DNA from: Naumovozyma dairenensis CBS 421
Taxonomy: Eukaryota; Ascomycota; Saccharomycetes; Saccharomycetales; Saccharomycetaceae
DNA length: 64,000 nucleotides
Direction: 5' to 3'
Assembly: GCF_000227115.2 (NCBI RefSeq)
Contig: NC_016486.1
Location: 434,001-498,000 of the forward strand
This document shows, in pieces, positions 40,375 through 52,059 of this stretch (positions within the stretch are counted from its first letter, which is position 1; every line of letters begins with the position of its first letter). The notes beneath the pieces were generated by a model. That model had not been told where the DNA came from, searched no databases, and was given only the letters and a program-made list of their open reading frames with translations. The position numbers were made by a program, and so were the translations under genes.

Positions 40375-42945
40375 TCATTGTCGTATTTCAAAATTATTTT
40401 TCTTATCATGCGTATTATTATTCAGTACAGAATTTCTAGAAGAGGATGAGGATATTGTTGTCCTTTGGACATATAACTGTTCTCTTAATAATTGGTTTTC
40501 CTCTTCTAATCGCCTTATTCTTGATTCAGCTGCATTTGCGTCTAATTTACGACGTTCTCTCTCAGATATCCATTTCCTTTCCAATTCTTCTATTCTTAGT
40601 TGTGTTTCCCTTTGATAATATTCGTGTGCATCTTCACTTTCCAAAGAAGAAACACGTTTGTCATTAGATCGTTTCTCTTGTTTCTCTTGTGTTAATAAAG
40701 TAATGTAAGCATCTGTTATTGCCTTCAAAGCTGTTTCAATGAAATTATATAATGATTCTAATTTTGGTTGAATCAATTTAACATTCTTCAATCCAGTATT
40801 TTTCGTAATGAATTCTATTTTTTTCTTTGATTGATCGATTGATTTCTTTTGTAATATACGTTCAAAAATTTCAAAATTTTTATTCAAATGTAATAATAAA
40901 TGTTGTTTCAATTTATCAAATTCCAATTCATTTTTTTCATTAGTAATGTTTGCATTAGAATGTAAATTTTCTATGATATTTTGAAGATTATTATTTTGTA
41001 ATTTCATATCATTTAGCTCTACTAACAAATTACTAAAATCATTATCTTTATTACGCTTCTCCTCCGTTAATTGTTTGACGAGTGATGAAATATCATCATT
41101 TTCGAATCGTAAATGTTCAATATTCTTACTTAATTCATCAATCAATGATGTTAAATCGTCTTTATTTGAAGTTAAATATTCAATATCATTTTCCAATTGA
41201 CCAATTAAATCTTGCCAATTTTCCTCTTTCAAATTCATTAGTTTTGTATTATTTACCTTTTCATTATTTAATTTTTTCTCCAGAAGGTTTAATTCCTTTT
41301 CTAATTGTATAATTTGTGATTCTTTCTCTCCAGTGTCATTGTTACTCTCCTGTATATATTGTTGAATTTGGTTTAGTAAATTGAATTGATTTGATAGTTT
41401 TTCATACAACGCGTTTTCAATAGCTTGAGAACTACTCAATTTAAATTTAATACCATTCAAAAATTTATCATATTGTTTATGTAATGATTCAATATTGATT
41501 TCCAACTTTGTATCTATAGTTGTATTGCTGTTGTTGTTGTTAGTTTGTTGATCTTTAACAATACTGGCGTCTTTTTCCAATTGATTGGAAATTAAATTTT
41601 TCAAAATGGAAGTCAATGAATTTAATTTAACCATGATGAAAGTTGAATTGATTTGAGTTGCTTTGATTAGTGTATTTTTCTCATTATCATCAATTTGTAA
41701 AAACTCTGCGTTTTCAACAATTAAATTCAACAAGTCATCAATTGATTGTGAGATGATTTCAGAATGTTGTAAATATTCATTTGCATAATTTAAAGTTTCA
41801 CTATATTCGTTTTTAATTTTGGTTAATTCGTTGTTTGAATTTTCAAGTTGATTTTCTTTATCTTTTATGATTTTTTTGAGTTTTTCAACTTGTTCATCAT
41901 TTTTGGAAATGTTTGATAATAAATTTTCATATAATTTATTGCCACCATTATTACTGTCAGTATTATTTTGATTTAATTGATGTATTATTACTTCATATAA
42001 GGTCTTTTGTTGCAATTTATATGATGTCAATTGTTTTTGTAAAAATTCAATTTCTTTCACGTTCGAGGAAGAAGTTGCCATGACATTTCCTTCACTATTG
42101 TTATGATTGCTACTATTAATAAACGGCTTAGCATTAATTGATCGCGTGGGAGAAGATACTGCTGTATTATTATAATTGTCAGTTCTTTTTTGTTTATCTT
42201 TATTCCTCCATGGTGTTAAAGATTTTCGCAGTTTTGGGATTTGGTAAGTAGCAGTTGAATGTTTATCGTTATTATTATTTTCATTTTCTATGGGATCTTC
42301 ATGTTCATCCTCCTCATCTTCATCATCGAACGATTCTAAGGGAAGAAGACTATTTTTACTATCATTATTATTACTCTTATTGTTTTTCATTGTATATGGA
42401 AGGTTCTTATTTGATGTTTTTTCGTTATCATCAAATGGATTTTGCTCAATATCATGTTGTATACTATTGCTCTCTCTATTGTTATTTGGCGATTTTGTTT
42501 TAAGACGAATCGAATTAGTATCATTTTGAATATCCAAGAAATTCCTAGTAATATACTTATCCAGACCATTGGATTTCTTGTCATAATGTTCAAAAGTTAG
42601 ATCAACTTTAGTATGCTTATTCTTCTCTCTTGTTGCATCATTGAAGGGTGATGAATTGTTTAATATTTGAGATGATGTCATAAGTATCATATCTGTATCG
42701 TTTGTATCTGGCAGCATTGAATGTGACTGGGATCGTGAATGTGATTGAGACGATGCAGGCGACAAAAACCGGCCGTTGGAGTTGAGGTTAGACCTCACGT
42801 TCGTTGTGAATTTGTGGTTATCATTGTCGATAGTGTCTTCAGACTTGTTATATTCCATCTGCATCGCTCGAGAATCATGTGTTATATTATTGGATATATT
42901 TGATATGTGTGATCTACTGGCCATATCATATTCTTCTTCTTTCAT
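40375..42945 (-). CDS. SPC72: Spindle pole body gamma-tubulin receptor Spc72
   Basis: Spc72 anchors the gamma-tubulin complex to the outer plaque of the spindle pole body and so nucleates cytoplasmic microtubules. The 856-aa product is mostly coiled coil (about 290-700), after a long Asn/Ser-rich low-complexity N-terminal third with an acidic patch (FDDEDEEDEHEDP). The C-terminal part is nearly the same as yeast Spc72: LIQPKLESLYNFIETALKAI and RIEELERKWISERERRKLDA. S. cerevisiae Spc72 is 622 aa; the excess is mostly the low-complexity N-terminus. Start is ATG 42943-42945. It is inverted relative to its neighbours in S. cerevisiae and divergent from EAF3. Confidence 0.92.
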   Translation of the reverse strand: MKEEEYDMASRSHISNISNNITHDSRAMQMEYNKSEDTIDNDNHKFTTNVRSNLNSNGRFLSPASSQSHSRSQSHSMLPDTNDTDMILMTSSQILNNSSPFNDATREKNKHTKVDLTFEHYDKKSNGLDKYITRNFLDIQNDTNSIRLKTKSPNNNRESNSIQHDIEQNPFDDNEKTSNKNLPYTMKNNKSNNNDSKNSLLPLESFDDEDEEDEHEDPIENENNNNDKHSTATYQIPKLRKSLTPWRNKDKQKRTDNYNNTAVSSPTRSINAKPFINSSNHNNSEGNVMATSSSNVKEIEFLQKQLTSYKLQQKTLYEVIIHQLNQNNTDSNNGGNKLYENLLSNISKNDEQVEKLKKIIKDKENQLENSNNELTKIKNEYSETLNYANEYLQHSEIISQSIDDLLNLIVENAEFLQIDDNEKNTLIKATQINSTFIMVKLNSLTSILKNLISNQLEKDASIVKDQQTNNNNSNTTIDTKLEINIESLHKQYDKFLNGIKFKLSSSQAIENALYEKLSNQFNLLNQIQQYIQESNNDTGEKESQIIQLEKELNLLEKKLNNEKVNNTKLMNLKEENWQDLIGQLENDIEYLTSNKDDLTSLIDELSKNIEHLRFENDDISSLVKQLTEEKRNKDNDFSNLLVELNDMKLQNNNLQNIIENLHSNANITNEKNELEFDKLKQHLLLHLNKNFEIFERILQKKSIDQSKKKIEFITKNTGLKNVKLIQPKLESLYNFIETALKAITDAYITLLTQEKQEKRSNDKRVSSLESEDAHEYYQRETQLRIEELERKWISERERRKLDANAAESRIRRLEEENQLLREQLYVQRTTISSSSSRNSVLNNNTHDKKNNFEIRQ

Positions 42946-43513
42946 ATGTGTCCTTAACCAATTGGTTGTAATAGTTGCGTACCTTGATCAAACTCTGAGG
43001 AATCCAGAGTCTTCTTCTAATGAATGTGTATTTCACATCAACAATAAAATATGTAATATACCAACTATTGTTATTTATTTATTTATTCTTCGATATTTAC
43101 TTCGGAGTGTACCAGCCCTAAACCAGCCCTAAACTAGCCCTAACATATTTCCAATTTGGTAGCGCCGTCATATTGGTGTAGGGTTAAATAAATTAGATTA
43201 GGGCATAGTGTATAGGGTTAACCTGTAATAAGGGTTTGAACTTTCCAAAAAAGTAGCCAACAACTTCGTGATATTATTTCAAAGAATCTGACAATCAACA
43301 ATGAATAATTACGTAGAAGAATAATAATAAGAAGAAGATCTTCTGAATAAATCTCATTTTATAAAGTATGTACTACAGATGGTTAGTCATATAAAGAAGA
43401 AGAGCTGTTATTAATTAGTTTTTGTCTTTGTGTCTGCCTCTGGTCTTATAAAAGAAAGTGCCAACTATTCGGGTTTGTTATAATTACAGTACAAGCATTT
43501 ATATTGCAGAACT
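42946..43513. other. Divergent promoter SPC72 / EAF3
   Basis: 568 bp with an array of AGCCCTAA and TTAGGG-type sites (separate entry) and a TATAAAAGAAAG box at about 43446-43457 close to EAF3. No gene was recognised. Confidence 0.6.
43114..43220. promoter_or_regulatory. Phased Tbf1-type (ARCCCTAA / TTAGGG) site array
   Basis: AGCCCTAA occurs three times at 43114-43121, 43125-43132 and 43136-43143, with exact 11-bp spacing. The opposite orientation follows: TAGGGTTAA at 43179-43187, TTAGGGC at 43198-43204 and TAGGGTTAA at 43213-43221. ARCCCTAA is the known site of Tbf1, a TTAGGG-binding factor acting at subtelomeres, snoRNA genes and some mRNA promoters in yeasts. The array lies between the divergent SPC72 and EAF3 starts. 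Function is inferred from the consensus. Confidence 0.55.
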
Positions 43514-44863
43514 ATGTTTGAACTCGGTGGGAAATGCTTGGCATTCCATGGGCCATTGTTATATGAAGCCAAAATATTAAAAATATGGGATCCAGCAACA
43601 AAAACGGTTACATCTATCAAAAATAGCAGCAGCAGTGGCAAATCTACTGGTAGCAATAGTAACGATAAATCCTTATTACAAAATACAAGTGCAACTGCTC
43701 CAACGACTGGCACAGCACCTACAGACCAGGAATCAATTCCTGCAGAAATCATTGCATTCCCATGCTATTTCATCCATTATCAAGGTTGGAAATCTACTTG
43801 GGATGAGTGGATAAGTTCCATAAGAATTAGAGAATATAACGTGGAGAACTTAGAATTAAAGAAGAAATTAGTCAATGACGCTAGAGAGGCTAAGAAATTA
43901 AAAGATCAAGAAAGAAAGAAGAAACATCAGAATGCTTTACATCCTTCATCGTCCACTTCTTCTTTATCTGCATCAAGTAGGCTGAAAAAGGTAAATGATA
44001 TAACCAACAAATCAAACGGTTTAAATAAACCATCACATAACAATGGGCCATCATCATCATATCAACTTCAAAATAACATTCAAAATGATCTACATAATCA
44101 AGGTCAGTCAAATAGAAGAGGTAGTTCAATTTCACCGCAAAGAGGAGGAGCAGGAGGTGGAGGTATGCCACCTCATTCATCCTCGTCACCGGCATTAGGC
44201 TCATCATCATCTAATTCCTCCTCTTCTTCATCTGCATCACATTACCAACAGCAATTATTATCTCAATTACATAGTAATAATACACTGTTCCCCAGAATAA
44301 CTCTACATATCCCATTAAAATTGAAATCTATCCTAGTAGATGATTGGGAATGTATAACGAAAGAAAAAAAAATCATAAATTTACCATGTCAAAATAACGT
44401 ATCCAAGATTTTGGAAGATTATGAACATGACATGCTGAAATCTGACTCCTCCTCTCCTGCATCTTCATCGATAGTCTATCAATCTCAATTAAATGAATTC
44501 ATTCAAGGTTTAAAATTATATTTTAATGAAACTTTGTCAAGATTATTATTATATAGATTAGAGCGATTACAATACGAGGAATTATTAATAGATTATCGAA
44601 AGAAACATGATGGGAACGAATCACACATGAACGTATCGGAAATTTATGGTGCCATGCATTTATTAAGATTGATTAGTATATTACCGGAATTAATATCAAG
44701 TACAACAATGGACAATCAAAGTTGTCAATTGATTGTGAAACAAGCTGAGAATCTATCAATTTGGATGGTTCTACATATCGATAAATTGTTCTCCTCAAAT
44801 AATGACAGTGATTATTATATCAATACTTCAAGCCAATATGAAGGTGTAGCATTAAATACATAA
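43514..44863 (+). CDS. EAF3: NuA4/Rpd3S subunit Eaf3 (chromo-barrel, MRG domain)
   Basis: Eaf3 reads methylated H3K36 and serves both the NuA4 acetyltransferase and the Rpd3S deacetylase. The 449-aa product begins with the chromo barrel (FELGGKCLAFHGPLLYEAKI, then CYFIHYQGWKSTWDEWI), followed by a Ser-rich linker with a GGAGGGG stretch, and the C-terminal MRG domain (LKLYFNETLSRLLLYRLERL, MHLLRLISILPELISSTTMD) ending TSSQYEGVALNT as in yeast. An insert of about 40 residues (poly-Ser, SGKSTGSNSNDK) splits the chromo barrel, longer than in S. cerevisiae. In S. cerevisiae EAF3 is at YPR023C, so this position is different. Confidence 0.94.
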   Translation: MFELGGKCLAFHGPLLYEAKILKIWDPATKTVTSIKNSSSSGKSTGSNSNDKSLLQNTSATAPTTGTAPTDQESIPAEIIAFPCYFIHYQGWKSTWDEWISSIRIREYNVENLELKKKLVNDAREAKKLKDQERKKKHQNALHPSSSTSSLSASSRLKKVNDITNKSNGLNKPSHNNGPSSSYQLQNNIQNDLHNQGQSNRRGSSISPQRGGAGGGGMPPHSSSSPALGSSSSNSSSSSSASHYQQQLLSQLHSNNTLFPRITLHIPLKLKSILVDDWECITKEKKIINLPCQNNVSKILEDYEHDMLKSDSSSPASSSIVYQSQLNEFIQGLKLYFNETLSRLLLYRLERLQYEELLIDYRKKHDGNESHMNVSEIYGAMHLLRLISILPELISSTTMDNQSCQLIVKQAENLSIWMVLHIDKLFSSNNDSDYYINTSSQYEGVALNT

Positions 44864-44975
44864 AATATGTGTGTATAGAAACATGATATCATCGCAATTA
44901 TTACTAATCATTTTTAAGGCGTATTATTTACAGGGTATAAAAAAATAGTACATAAAAGATGCGACTTCTCACGTT

Positions 44976-45338
44976 CTATTTATCCTTCTTCGTTTGTAAT
45001 TGTAATCCATGCCATCTAGGAATATCATCTTTCAAAATCTCATTAACCAATTTATGTTGTTTAATCGTGGTCAAGCCATTAAATTGCGAACTAGTTACAT
45101 TAATGGCAAACATGGTACCACATCCACCTGACATATCTTGTACTCTTATAGATTTAGGTTGTAATGCCTTTGATAATTTCTCTAGTATCATTTTCTCTTC
45201 TGGTGTCATCTTCATCGAAGTGGAGATAGACCCTGATGAATACAACCTCATCAGCATATTCGAACTTTTTGTGTTCATCATCATCATAATTGGAGTTCTC
45301 GTCCTCGTAGTGGTGTTTCTTAGGGAATGTAACCACAT
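44976..45338 (-). CDS. BOL3: Mitochondrial BolA-like protein Bol3 (Aim1)
   Basis: Bol3 is a mitochondrial BolA protein acting with Nfu1 in transfer of [4Fe-4S] clusters to client enzymes. The 120-aa product has a basic, Met-rich presequence (about 1-40) and a BolA domain containing MTPEEKMILEKLSKALQP, VQDMSGGCGTMFAINVTSSQ, TIKQHKLVNEILKDDI and WHGLQLQTKK, closely matching yeast Aim1/Bol3. The start is ATG 45336-45338. It is convergent with EAF3 (112 bp between stops) and divergent from GEM1. Confidence 0.93.
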   Translation of the reverse strand: MWLHSLRNTTTRTRTPIMMMMNTKSSNMLMRLYSSGSISTSMKMTPEEKMILEKLSKALQPKSIRVQDMSGGCGTMFAINVTSSQFNGLTTIKQHKLVNEILKDDIPRWHGLQLQTKKDK

Positions 45339-45593
45339 ATTGTACTTATTATAACCGTGATTTTTGTTCTTTTAAAGAAATAGACTTCCAATAATATCCA
45401 TACTCTTATGTTATCCTAAATTATTCAATTGATTGAATTGGTTGAGTTGCTTGAATTGATATCCAGAAAGTGTTGTGATGACTATACTTGAAATACATGT
45501 TTTCCTATATTTGATTCGCGAAAGTTATATACATGAAAGCAATCTATGTAAATAACAGCATAACCAGCAACAATCAAGGAAACTATTTTTAAG

Positions 45594-47675
45594 ATGTCAA
45601 AAGAGACTATTAGAATTGTAATATGTGGTGACAAAGGTGTCGGTAAATCCAGTTTAATCGTTTCCTTGGCCAAGGATCAATTTCTCCCGAATTTACAAGA
45701 TGTCATCCCAACAATATCAATACCAAGAGATTTCTCTGCTAGTCCATATTCTCCGCAAAATACAATCATTATAGACACCAACGATTCTGATACAATAACT
45801 TTGCAATCTCAATTGAAATCTGCAGATGTTATTTGGCTTGTCTATTGTGATCATGAATCCTACGAAAGAATCTCTTTACATTGGATGATGATGTTTAGAT
45901 CATTGGGTTTAAATATACCCGTGGTCCTTTGTAAAAATAAGTGTGATCAATTTGCTCTTTCATTCTTACCATCATCCTCTTCAGATGCATCCTCTTCTTC
46001 AGATGCAGCCTCTTCTGCAACTTTAATACATAACGCTACCGACAACGATAACGTATCGTCGGCGTCTTCAAAGGATACCAAAGTAGAAGATGAGGAATTC
46101 ATTCCCATATTAATGGAATTTAAAGAAATTGATACTTGTATAAAGACTAGTGCAAAACATCAATTCAACGTAAATCATGCCTTCTATCTTTGTCAAAGAT
46201 CAATAACAAACCCTATAGCACCTTTATTTGATTCCAAAGTGGGTGAATTGAAACCACTGACCGTAAACGCACTAGAAAGAATTTTCATATTGTCTGATAA
46301 AGACCAAGATAATTTCTTAAATGATTCAGAATTCTTAGCATTACAGAGGAAATGTTTCAACAAAGTATTAGATTCTAATGATTTTAACTTGATTAAGACT
46401 ACTTTAATTCAATTTCAATCCACATACTCCGAGACAAACGTTGTATCACCGTTATATGTTCCACGTAAAGGAATCACATTGAATGGATTCATTGCATTAA
46501 ATAAATTTTATGCTGAAAAGGGAAGACATGAAACCACTTGGGGAATCCTAAGAGCTTTCCATTATACAGATTCTCTTTGCATTAATGATAAGATTTTATA
46601 TCCAAAATTAAACGTCCCTGAAACTTCAAGTGTAGAATTAAGTCCCAAGGGTTACAGATTCCTAGTAGAATTATTTAGACGATTCGATAAGAATAATGAT
46701 GGTGGATTAGATGAAAATGAATTGATTCAATTGTTCAAAGTCACTCCAGGGTTACCTTCACTATGGACAACAACCGATTTCCCCTCATCTACCGTTCTGA
46801 ATAATAGAGGGTTCATCACTTTACAAGGTTGGTTGGCTCAATGGAGTATGACTACATTCTTAGATTATAAGATTACCACGGCTTACCTGGTATATTTCGG
46901 TTACGAAGAAGATGTTAAGCAAGTCTTACATATTACCAAACCAAGAAAATTTAGAAGAAGGAAGGGAAAATTTTATAGATCTCCAATCAATGACAGGAAA
47001 GTTTTCAACTGTTTTGTCATCGGGAAAAGCAATGGTGGGAAAAGTTCACTTCTGGAGTCATTTTTGGGAAGAACTTTTATGGATTCATATTCACCTACCA
47101 TTAGACCCAAGATTGCTGTAAATAGTTTGGAATTGAAAGGTGGGAAACAATATTATTTAATTCTACAAGAATTTGGTCAACAACAACCTGCTATTTTGGA
47201 AAATAAAGAAAAATTGAAAAATTGTGACGTTATTTGTTTAACGTATGATTCAAGTGACCCAGAATCATTTTCGTCATTAGTTGATATATTAAACACTTAC
47301 AAACATTTACAAAATATTCCCCTAGTATTTGTCGCTTTGAAAGCCGACTTAGATAAACAACAACAACGGTGCGATATTCAACCAGATACACTTACTGATT
47401 CATTATTCTTAAACCATCCATTACACATTTCTTCTGCATGGGTAAGCTCATTAAATGAATTGTTCATAAAGATAACTGAAGCTGCATTGGTACCGGGAGA
47501 ATTTACACCGGGGTTCCCACAAGAAGAAGTATCTTCATCATCATCCATGGGACTAATACCAGCTGATGTAGGTAATGATGTTAGAACTGCTGTGATTGTG
47601 GGTTCAACTATAGGATTCATCTCATTGTTAAGTTTCACTATCTTTAAATTCATGAAACCTTCTAAGTTTCATTAG
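45594..47675 (+). CDS. GEM1: Mitochondrial Rho GTPase Gem1 (Miro)
   Basis: Gem1 is a tail-anchored outer-membrane GTPase that regulates the ERMES ER-mitochondria contact and mitochondrial shape and inheritance. The 693-aa product (662 in yeast) has in order: GTPase 1 (P-loop GDKGVGKSS at about 11-19), an EF-hand [13 protein letters not shown], a second EF-hand [13 protein letters not shown], GTPase 2 ([16 protein letters not shown]) and a C-terminal transmembrane anchor ([20 protein letters not shown]) followed by a short basic tail. A Ser-rich insert ([16 protein letters not shown]) sits inside GTPase 1 and accounts for the extra length. Position fits YAL048C. Confidence 0.95.
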   Translation: MSKETIRIVICGDKGVGKSSLIVSLAKDQFLPNLQDVIPTISIPRDFSASPYSPQNTIIIDTNDSDTITLQSQLKSADVIWLVYCDHESYERISLHWMMMFRSLGLNIPVVLCKNKCDQFALSFLPSSSSDASSSSDAASSATLIHNATDNDNVSSASSKDTKVEDEEFIPILMEFKEIDTCIKTSAKHQFNVNHAFYLCQRSITNPIAPLFDSKVGELKPLTVNALERIFILSDKDQDNFLNDSEFLALQRKCFNKVLDSNDFNLIKTTLIQFQSTYSETNVVSPLYVPRKGITLNGFIALNKFYAEKGRHETTWGILRAFHYTDSLCINDKILYPKLNVPETSSVELSPKGYRFLVELFRRFDKNNDGGLDENELIQLFKVTPGLPSLWTTTDFPSSTVLNNRGFITLQGWLAQWSMTTFLDYKITTAYLVYFGYEEDVKQVLHITKPRKFRRRKGKFYRSPINDRKVFNCFVIGKSNGGKSSLLESFLGRTFMDSYSPTIRPKIAVNSLELKGGKQYYLILQEFGQQQPAILENKEKLKNCDVICLTYDSSDPESFSSLVDILNTYKHLQNIPLVFVALKADLDKQQQRCDIQPDTLTDSLFLNHPLHISSAWVSSLNELFIKITEAALVPGEFTPGFPQEEVSSSSSMGLIPADVGNDVRTAVIVGSTIGFISLLSFTIFKFMKPSKFH

Positions 47676-47982
47676 TAATATATGTATTATCAACTTATTT
47701 ACCATCTGATATATATTCTTGTTGCATAATCGACGTATTTCTACTTTTATATAAATTTTTTTCGAGTTAAATAGACTATCTTACTTAATAACTAGAGATA
47801 AAATAATTCTTTATAACTAAGGCAGTAACAAAGAATCGAAGATGTCTAGCTTTCTAGACTGTACATAAATGTATAGAATAGACAGTTTGTGTACATACAA
47901 CGATGCTATAAAGAAAAAGTTAGGTTTATTAAAGCTACCATTTTAAAATGTGCATAAATCTATAGATATGTAATTTAACGTG
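47676..47982. other. Convergent 3' spacer GEM1 / OAF1
   Basis: 307 bp between two stop codons; AT-rich with TATATA and TTTATATAA runs as 3'-end signals. No gene seen. Confidence 0.6.
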
Positions 47983-48298
47983 TCACGTAAATTCATTCCC
48001 AAACAAGAAATCATAATCAAATAAATCGAGACCTCCGAAAAAGCCTGGGAAGTCAGCCTGAGGTACTTGAGTACCTTGCTGTTGTGGTTGCGATTGCAGC
48101 GGTTGAACTTGTGGTACAGATTGTAATGGTATATTTGGTCCCGGAGTTGTTTGCATACTGTTCCTACCGTTAGGAACACCACCATTGATATACGGCCCTG
48201 AAATTGGTATTGTACCCTGTATTGGAATCGGACCCGGTGTTGGTGTATTGCCCATACCAGTGTTAGGACCACTTGATTCAAATCCATTAATAGTAGTA

Positions 48299-48332
<34 letters not shown>

Positions 48333-51300
48333 TGTTCTGCGTCATGATCGCGGCCGATGATAATTTTTGTAAGTTACCTAATGATGAATTCCAATTATAT
48401 GCAATAGATGAAAATCCATTGTTGTCATTATTTTGATTGTCAAGTCCACTGGATGGGATCAAACCAAGTGTAAAAGATGGTGAGTTGTTATTCATTGGTG
48501 TTTCTTGCTGCTGTTGTAACGGCATAGTAGTCTGTGGAGGATTTAATGAGACTTGACTTGATTGATTTGTTGATATCATTGTATTATCCATATTTGTAGG
48601 TTTCTGTTTTCTTTGATATCTTTCAATTCCTTCAGATTCATATAAAATCTTTTGTCTTAATTCAGTTATATCATCCATGGTAAAATCTACAATATAATTT
48701 TTCATCTTTAAATCATCAATTAATTTATCTTTCTTATCAACTTCAAAACCAATTGTCATTGTTAAAGTTTTCACAATTCTTGCATGAATTTGATTTGTAT
48801 GGACCATTCCAAATATACCTAACCACAATTCACCCTTTCTCATCCTCTGTATAATAACATCACATAGGGCAAGCATTTTGAAAACTGAAAAGAATGTAAA
48901 TCGAAGATATTCTGAAGCTAAACTATGAATATTTTCCAAAGCTATTTCCAACTCTTTATGTAATGAATTTAAATTTTCAATTTTTTTATTAATTTCATCT
49001 AATTTGACAAAATCTTGTTTATTTGGATACTCTTGATATTGAGAAAATAACATATTACCGCCTAAACTAATTCTTAAGATGATTCCCAATAAACTGAAAA
49101 TGGTGGAAGGTAATGCTAATTGAATAAATTTTGTAATATTATAACTTGTTAATGGGGATAGAGCTGTATTATATTCACCTTTGAAGAACTTATTAAAATC
49201 TCTAATTAAACTTAACGCATAGGTACAAGTCTTCGTGAAGTATCTATAATAATATGGTAATAAAGTTTTATCCTTTGCTAATTTTGATTCAAAATGTAAA
49301 AACAATGCAGCTGAAGTTCTTAGCATCATTAATTTGAACATAATTCTAGAATGCACTGCTGTAGAATTTATTGATGATAATAAACTTATATTAATATCAG
49401 TGTTTTTATTTTCCATATATTTATCTAGGTCAACAATGGGGAAATTTACTTCGATGAAATCGGAAATTTTATCTCTTAGATTTTCCACGTCAGCTAAGGG
49501 GAAATCACCTTTGTAAGTCATTGTTAAATCATCTAAATCCGATAGGAAAAGTGCTAACTGTGCTCTTTTGAATGAATATTCATGTATACTAATTAATTTT
49601 GAATCCATTGATGGATGAGCCTCTTTCTTAACTCTTGCAATATATTTATCTATTGCATTTGGATCATGAACATCTATGAATAAATCCATTAATGAAAAAG
49701 AAGATACTGAATGTCTACCTTTTAAACTCGATTCAAAACAACATATTGTTACAATTCCAATCCATAACATCCTTCTATGATTTAAAATTCTTTGATTAGA
49801 TAATGTTGAATCATGTAATTGTGGGAAATCAGATGGATCTCTATGAAGACCGATGGATGTAGCTAACATCATTATCATGCTTCCTATTACGTCTGTAGGA
49901 TGTTCTAAGAAGAAATCACCTTCCTCGGGAGAGAACACGAAAAAGGACCAAATGTAAAGTAAACAAGTGATGATATTTTCGTTTGTACATGCACACCAAT
50001 TTTCAGATGCTAAACACCGTTGAGCTAATAGGATGGAATCATTACTTATAGGATATTTTTCTAACATATCTTTAGTTAAATATAAGTTACCCAATTGAGA
50101 ACTATCCTCAACTAATTTCAATGAAATGAAAGACAATTTCAAAATGACTAATAGTAAACATAAATTTTCTAGTTTGGATCTTAATTGATTATGACCTAGA
50201 TTCAATTTAACTTTATTTGGATTATGTGGATCCGGGAGTACAGTTTGTGATATTGAATTTTCAAACATTTCTTGTTCTAAGAAGGGTAAATTTGGATAAA
50301 CGTATTCGATGAAATGAGATTTATAACGTTGAATGATATTGAAAGGTGGTAATAACTGTTCAAATTCCTTAATGAAATTTTTCAATAATTCCGAATATTC
50401 ACCATCTTTGGAACAATGATCTTCTAATTGTTGATGACCGACTGTATTATAAAGCATGGAAAGGATCATTCCTACTTTTAAATTTTTGGTAGAATTTGTA
50501 TTCTGTAGGATTCTATCTGTGAAGTCGTTTACTCTCATCTTTTGGGCATCATTTTGACATTGTTTTATTAACATTTCTTTCAATTTCAAGACATTATTAG
50601 TGACTCCAGGCTGAGTTCTTGAAATGTTTGCATTAGCAGTCAATGCTGGGATCATTGCATTTTTCGAGGGATCTAAGAATACAGACGATATTAATGTAGA
50701 TACAAATTTATCTTGAATAATGATATAATTTTCAGATAATGGTTTAACTTCTCTTTTCATAACTTTACTCATGATCATTGTTGGGTTATTTCTGTAGAGG
50801 TTTACTCTCGTATGGTTATCAATGTTCCCATTATGGATAGATGATGAGGACCCAGGGGATACCGGTACGAACGATTTCTTGTTATTATTGATTTTCTTTG
50901 TATCTTTAGGGTCATCATTTTTATCAGTCTGATCTTCAACAGTAACCAGTTGATCGATATTCCTTTTCTTTGATTCAGGGAAAGCAGTCGAAGAAGTCGA
51001 TGCAGAAAAGAATGAAGGAGAGGCTGTAGTACGATTTTTTAATGACGTCGTTTCTAGTTCCTTTTCGTTCAATAATTTCATAGCTTTATTTTTCCAGTAT
51101 TCCACATCTTTTTCCAATCTTGAAATTTTGGCATCTTTACTTGGTATCCTGGGGGCTGGTTGTTCTGCCACATCATAAATGCATTTAATATTTTGTTTCA
51201 CACATCTTGTACAATATGGTTTTTCCTTGTCACATTTTGTCTTTGCCTTTCTACATTCTTGACAAACAAATGATATTCTATTTCTTTTCTTGATTGCATT

Positions 51301-51468
51301 ATAATGACTACTACTACTACCGCTGTTAGATCGTGGTGATGTGTCGTTCTGTTGGGAAAATGATGTCGATATTGATGTCGAATTTGTACTATTAGGTATC
51401 ACAGCTTGAGGACTTGGTGATTGTCCCTTTTTAGTATCCATTTGATCATTCTTGAGTTGTTCAGCCAT
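47983..51468 (-). CDS. OAF1: Oleate-responsive Zn2Cys6 activator Oaf1
   Basis: Oaf1, with its partner Pip2, binds oleate response elements and switches on peroxisomal and beta-oxidation genes. The 1161-aa product has the Zn2Cys6 cluster at residues 69-96 (spacing C-X2-C-X6-C-X6-C-X2-C-X6-C, CQECRKAKTKCDKEKPYC...), then the conserved linker APRIPSKDAKISRLEKDVEY, a fungal regulatory domain (ENWCACTNENIITCLLYIWS, FFLEHPTDVIGSMIMMLATS), an Asn run in the C-terminal part and an acidic-hydrophobic C-terminal activation motif (FGGLDLFDYDFLFGNEF) shared with yeast Oaf1. Synteny (YAL051W) supports OAF1 over its duplicate PIP2. Start is ATG 51466-51468. Confidence 0.95.
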
Positions 51469-51920
51469 TTACAATAGAGAAGAAGTTCCAGGTTCGGTAT
51501 AAAGAGTATTTCTCTGTTCTACACAATTGGAAGGGTGATAAACAAAAATAAGGGTATATATTGTCTATATGTCTATGGGACAGATTCGATGGGTACCTTT
51601 GCTTAAAGATTAATAATGTTCAAGGGAATCGATGGTGTATGTACGGAGTTCTATGACACGTCGATGTAGGGGCCAGACAGTTAAGTGTTGGATAGATAAA
51701 ATGCTTTGTTGAAAGAAGAATATGTGCAATGAACTATATGATCCATCAACAACAAGTAAAGACCTTTACGTAAACCTTATTGTTCTAATCATAACAAGAG
51801 ATCCAGACTCTTTTGTTGATGCGTGTTCCCGTTTCCAGTATTAGATAGCTAGATGAAATAATACGTACGTAGTGCCAAGTTTTAATGATTTTTTCCCTCT
51901 TGAAGTTTCTTCAGAAACTT

Positions 51921-51983
51921 CGGCAAACGGAACACGGAACACGGAACTCAGAAAGCGGAAAGCGGAAAGAGGAAAGAGGAAAA
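51921..51983 (+). repeat. Imperfect 7-bp tandem repeat (CGGAAMR), nine units
   Basis: Nine consecutive 7-bp units: CGGCAAA, CGGAACA, CGGAACA, CGGAACT, CAGAAAG, CGGAAAG, CGGAAAG, AGGAAAG, AGGAAAA, followed by AGCGGAAAAAA. Six of the units begin CGG, the half-site of Zn2Cys6 regulators. It directly follows the palindrome arms GAAGTTTCT and AGAAACTTC (51902-51921). The array is about 450-515 bp upstream of OAF1, itself a Zn2Cys6 gene. Confidence 0.7.
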
Positions 51984-52059
51984 AGCGGAAAAAATTGTAC
52001 GAAAACTGTAACCTCATCGGAAATAATAACATTGTTTCCGGGAGGCAAATCCCGTATTT

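Noticed and set aside
43157..43166. TGGTAGCGCC, identical to the initiator-tRNA primer binding site of Ty1-type elements
   Set aside because: There is no LTR upstream and no gag or pol coding sequence downstream; it lies inside a short promoter between two intact genes, so a chance match is likelier.
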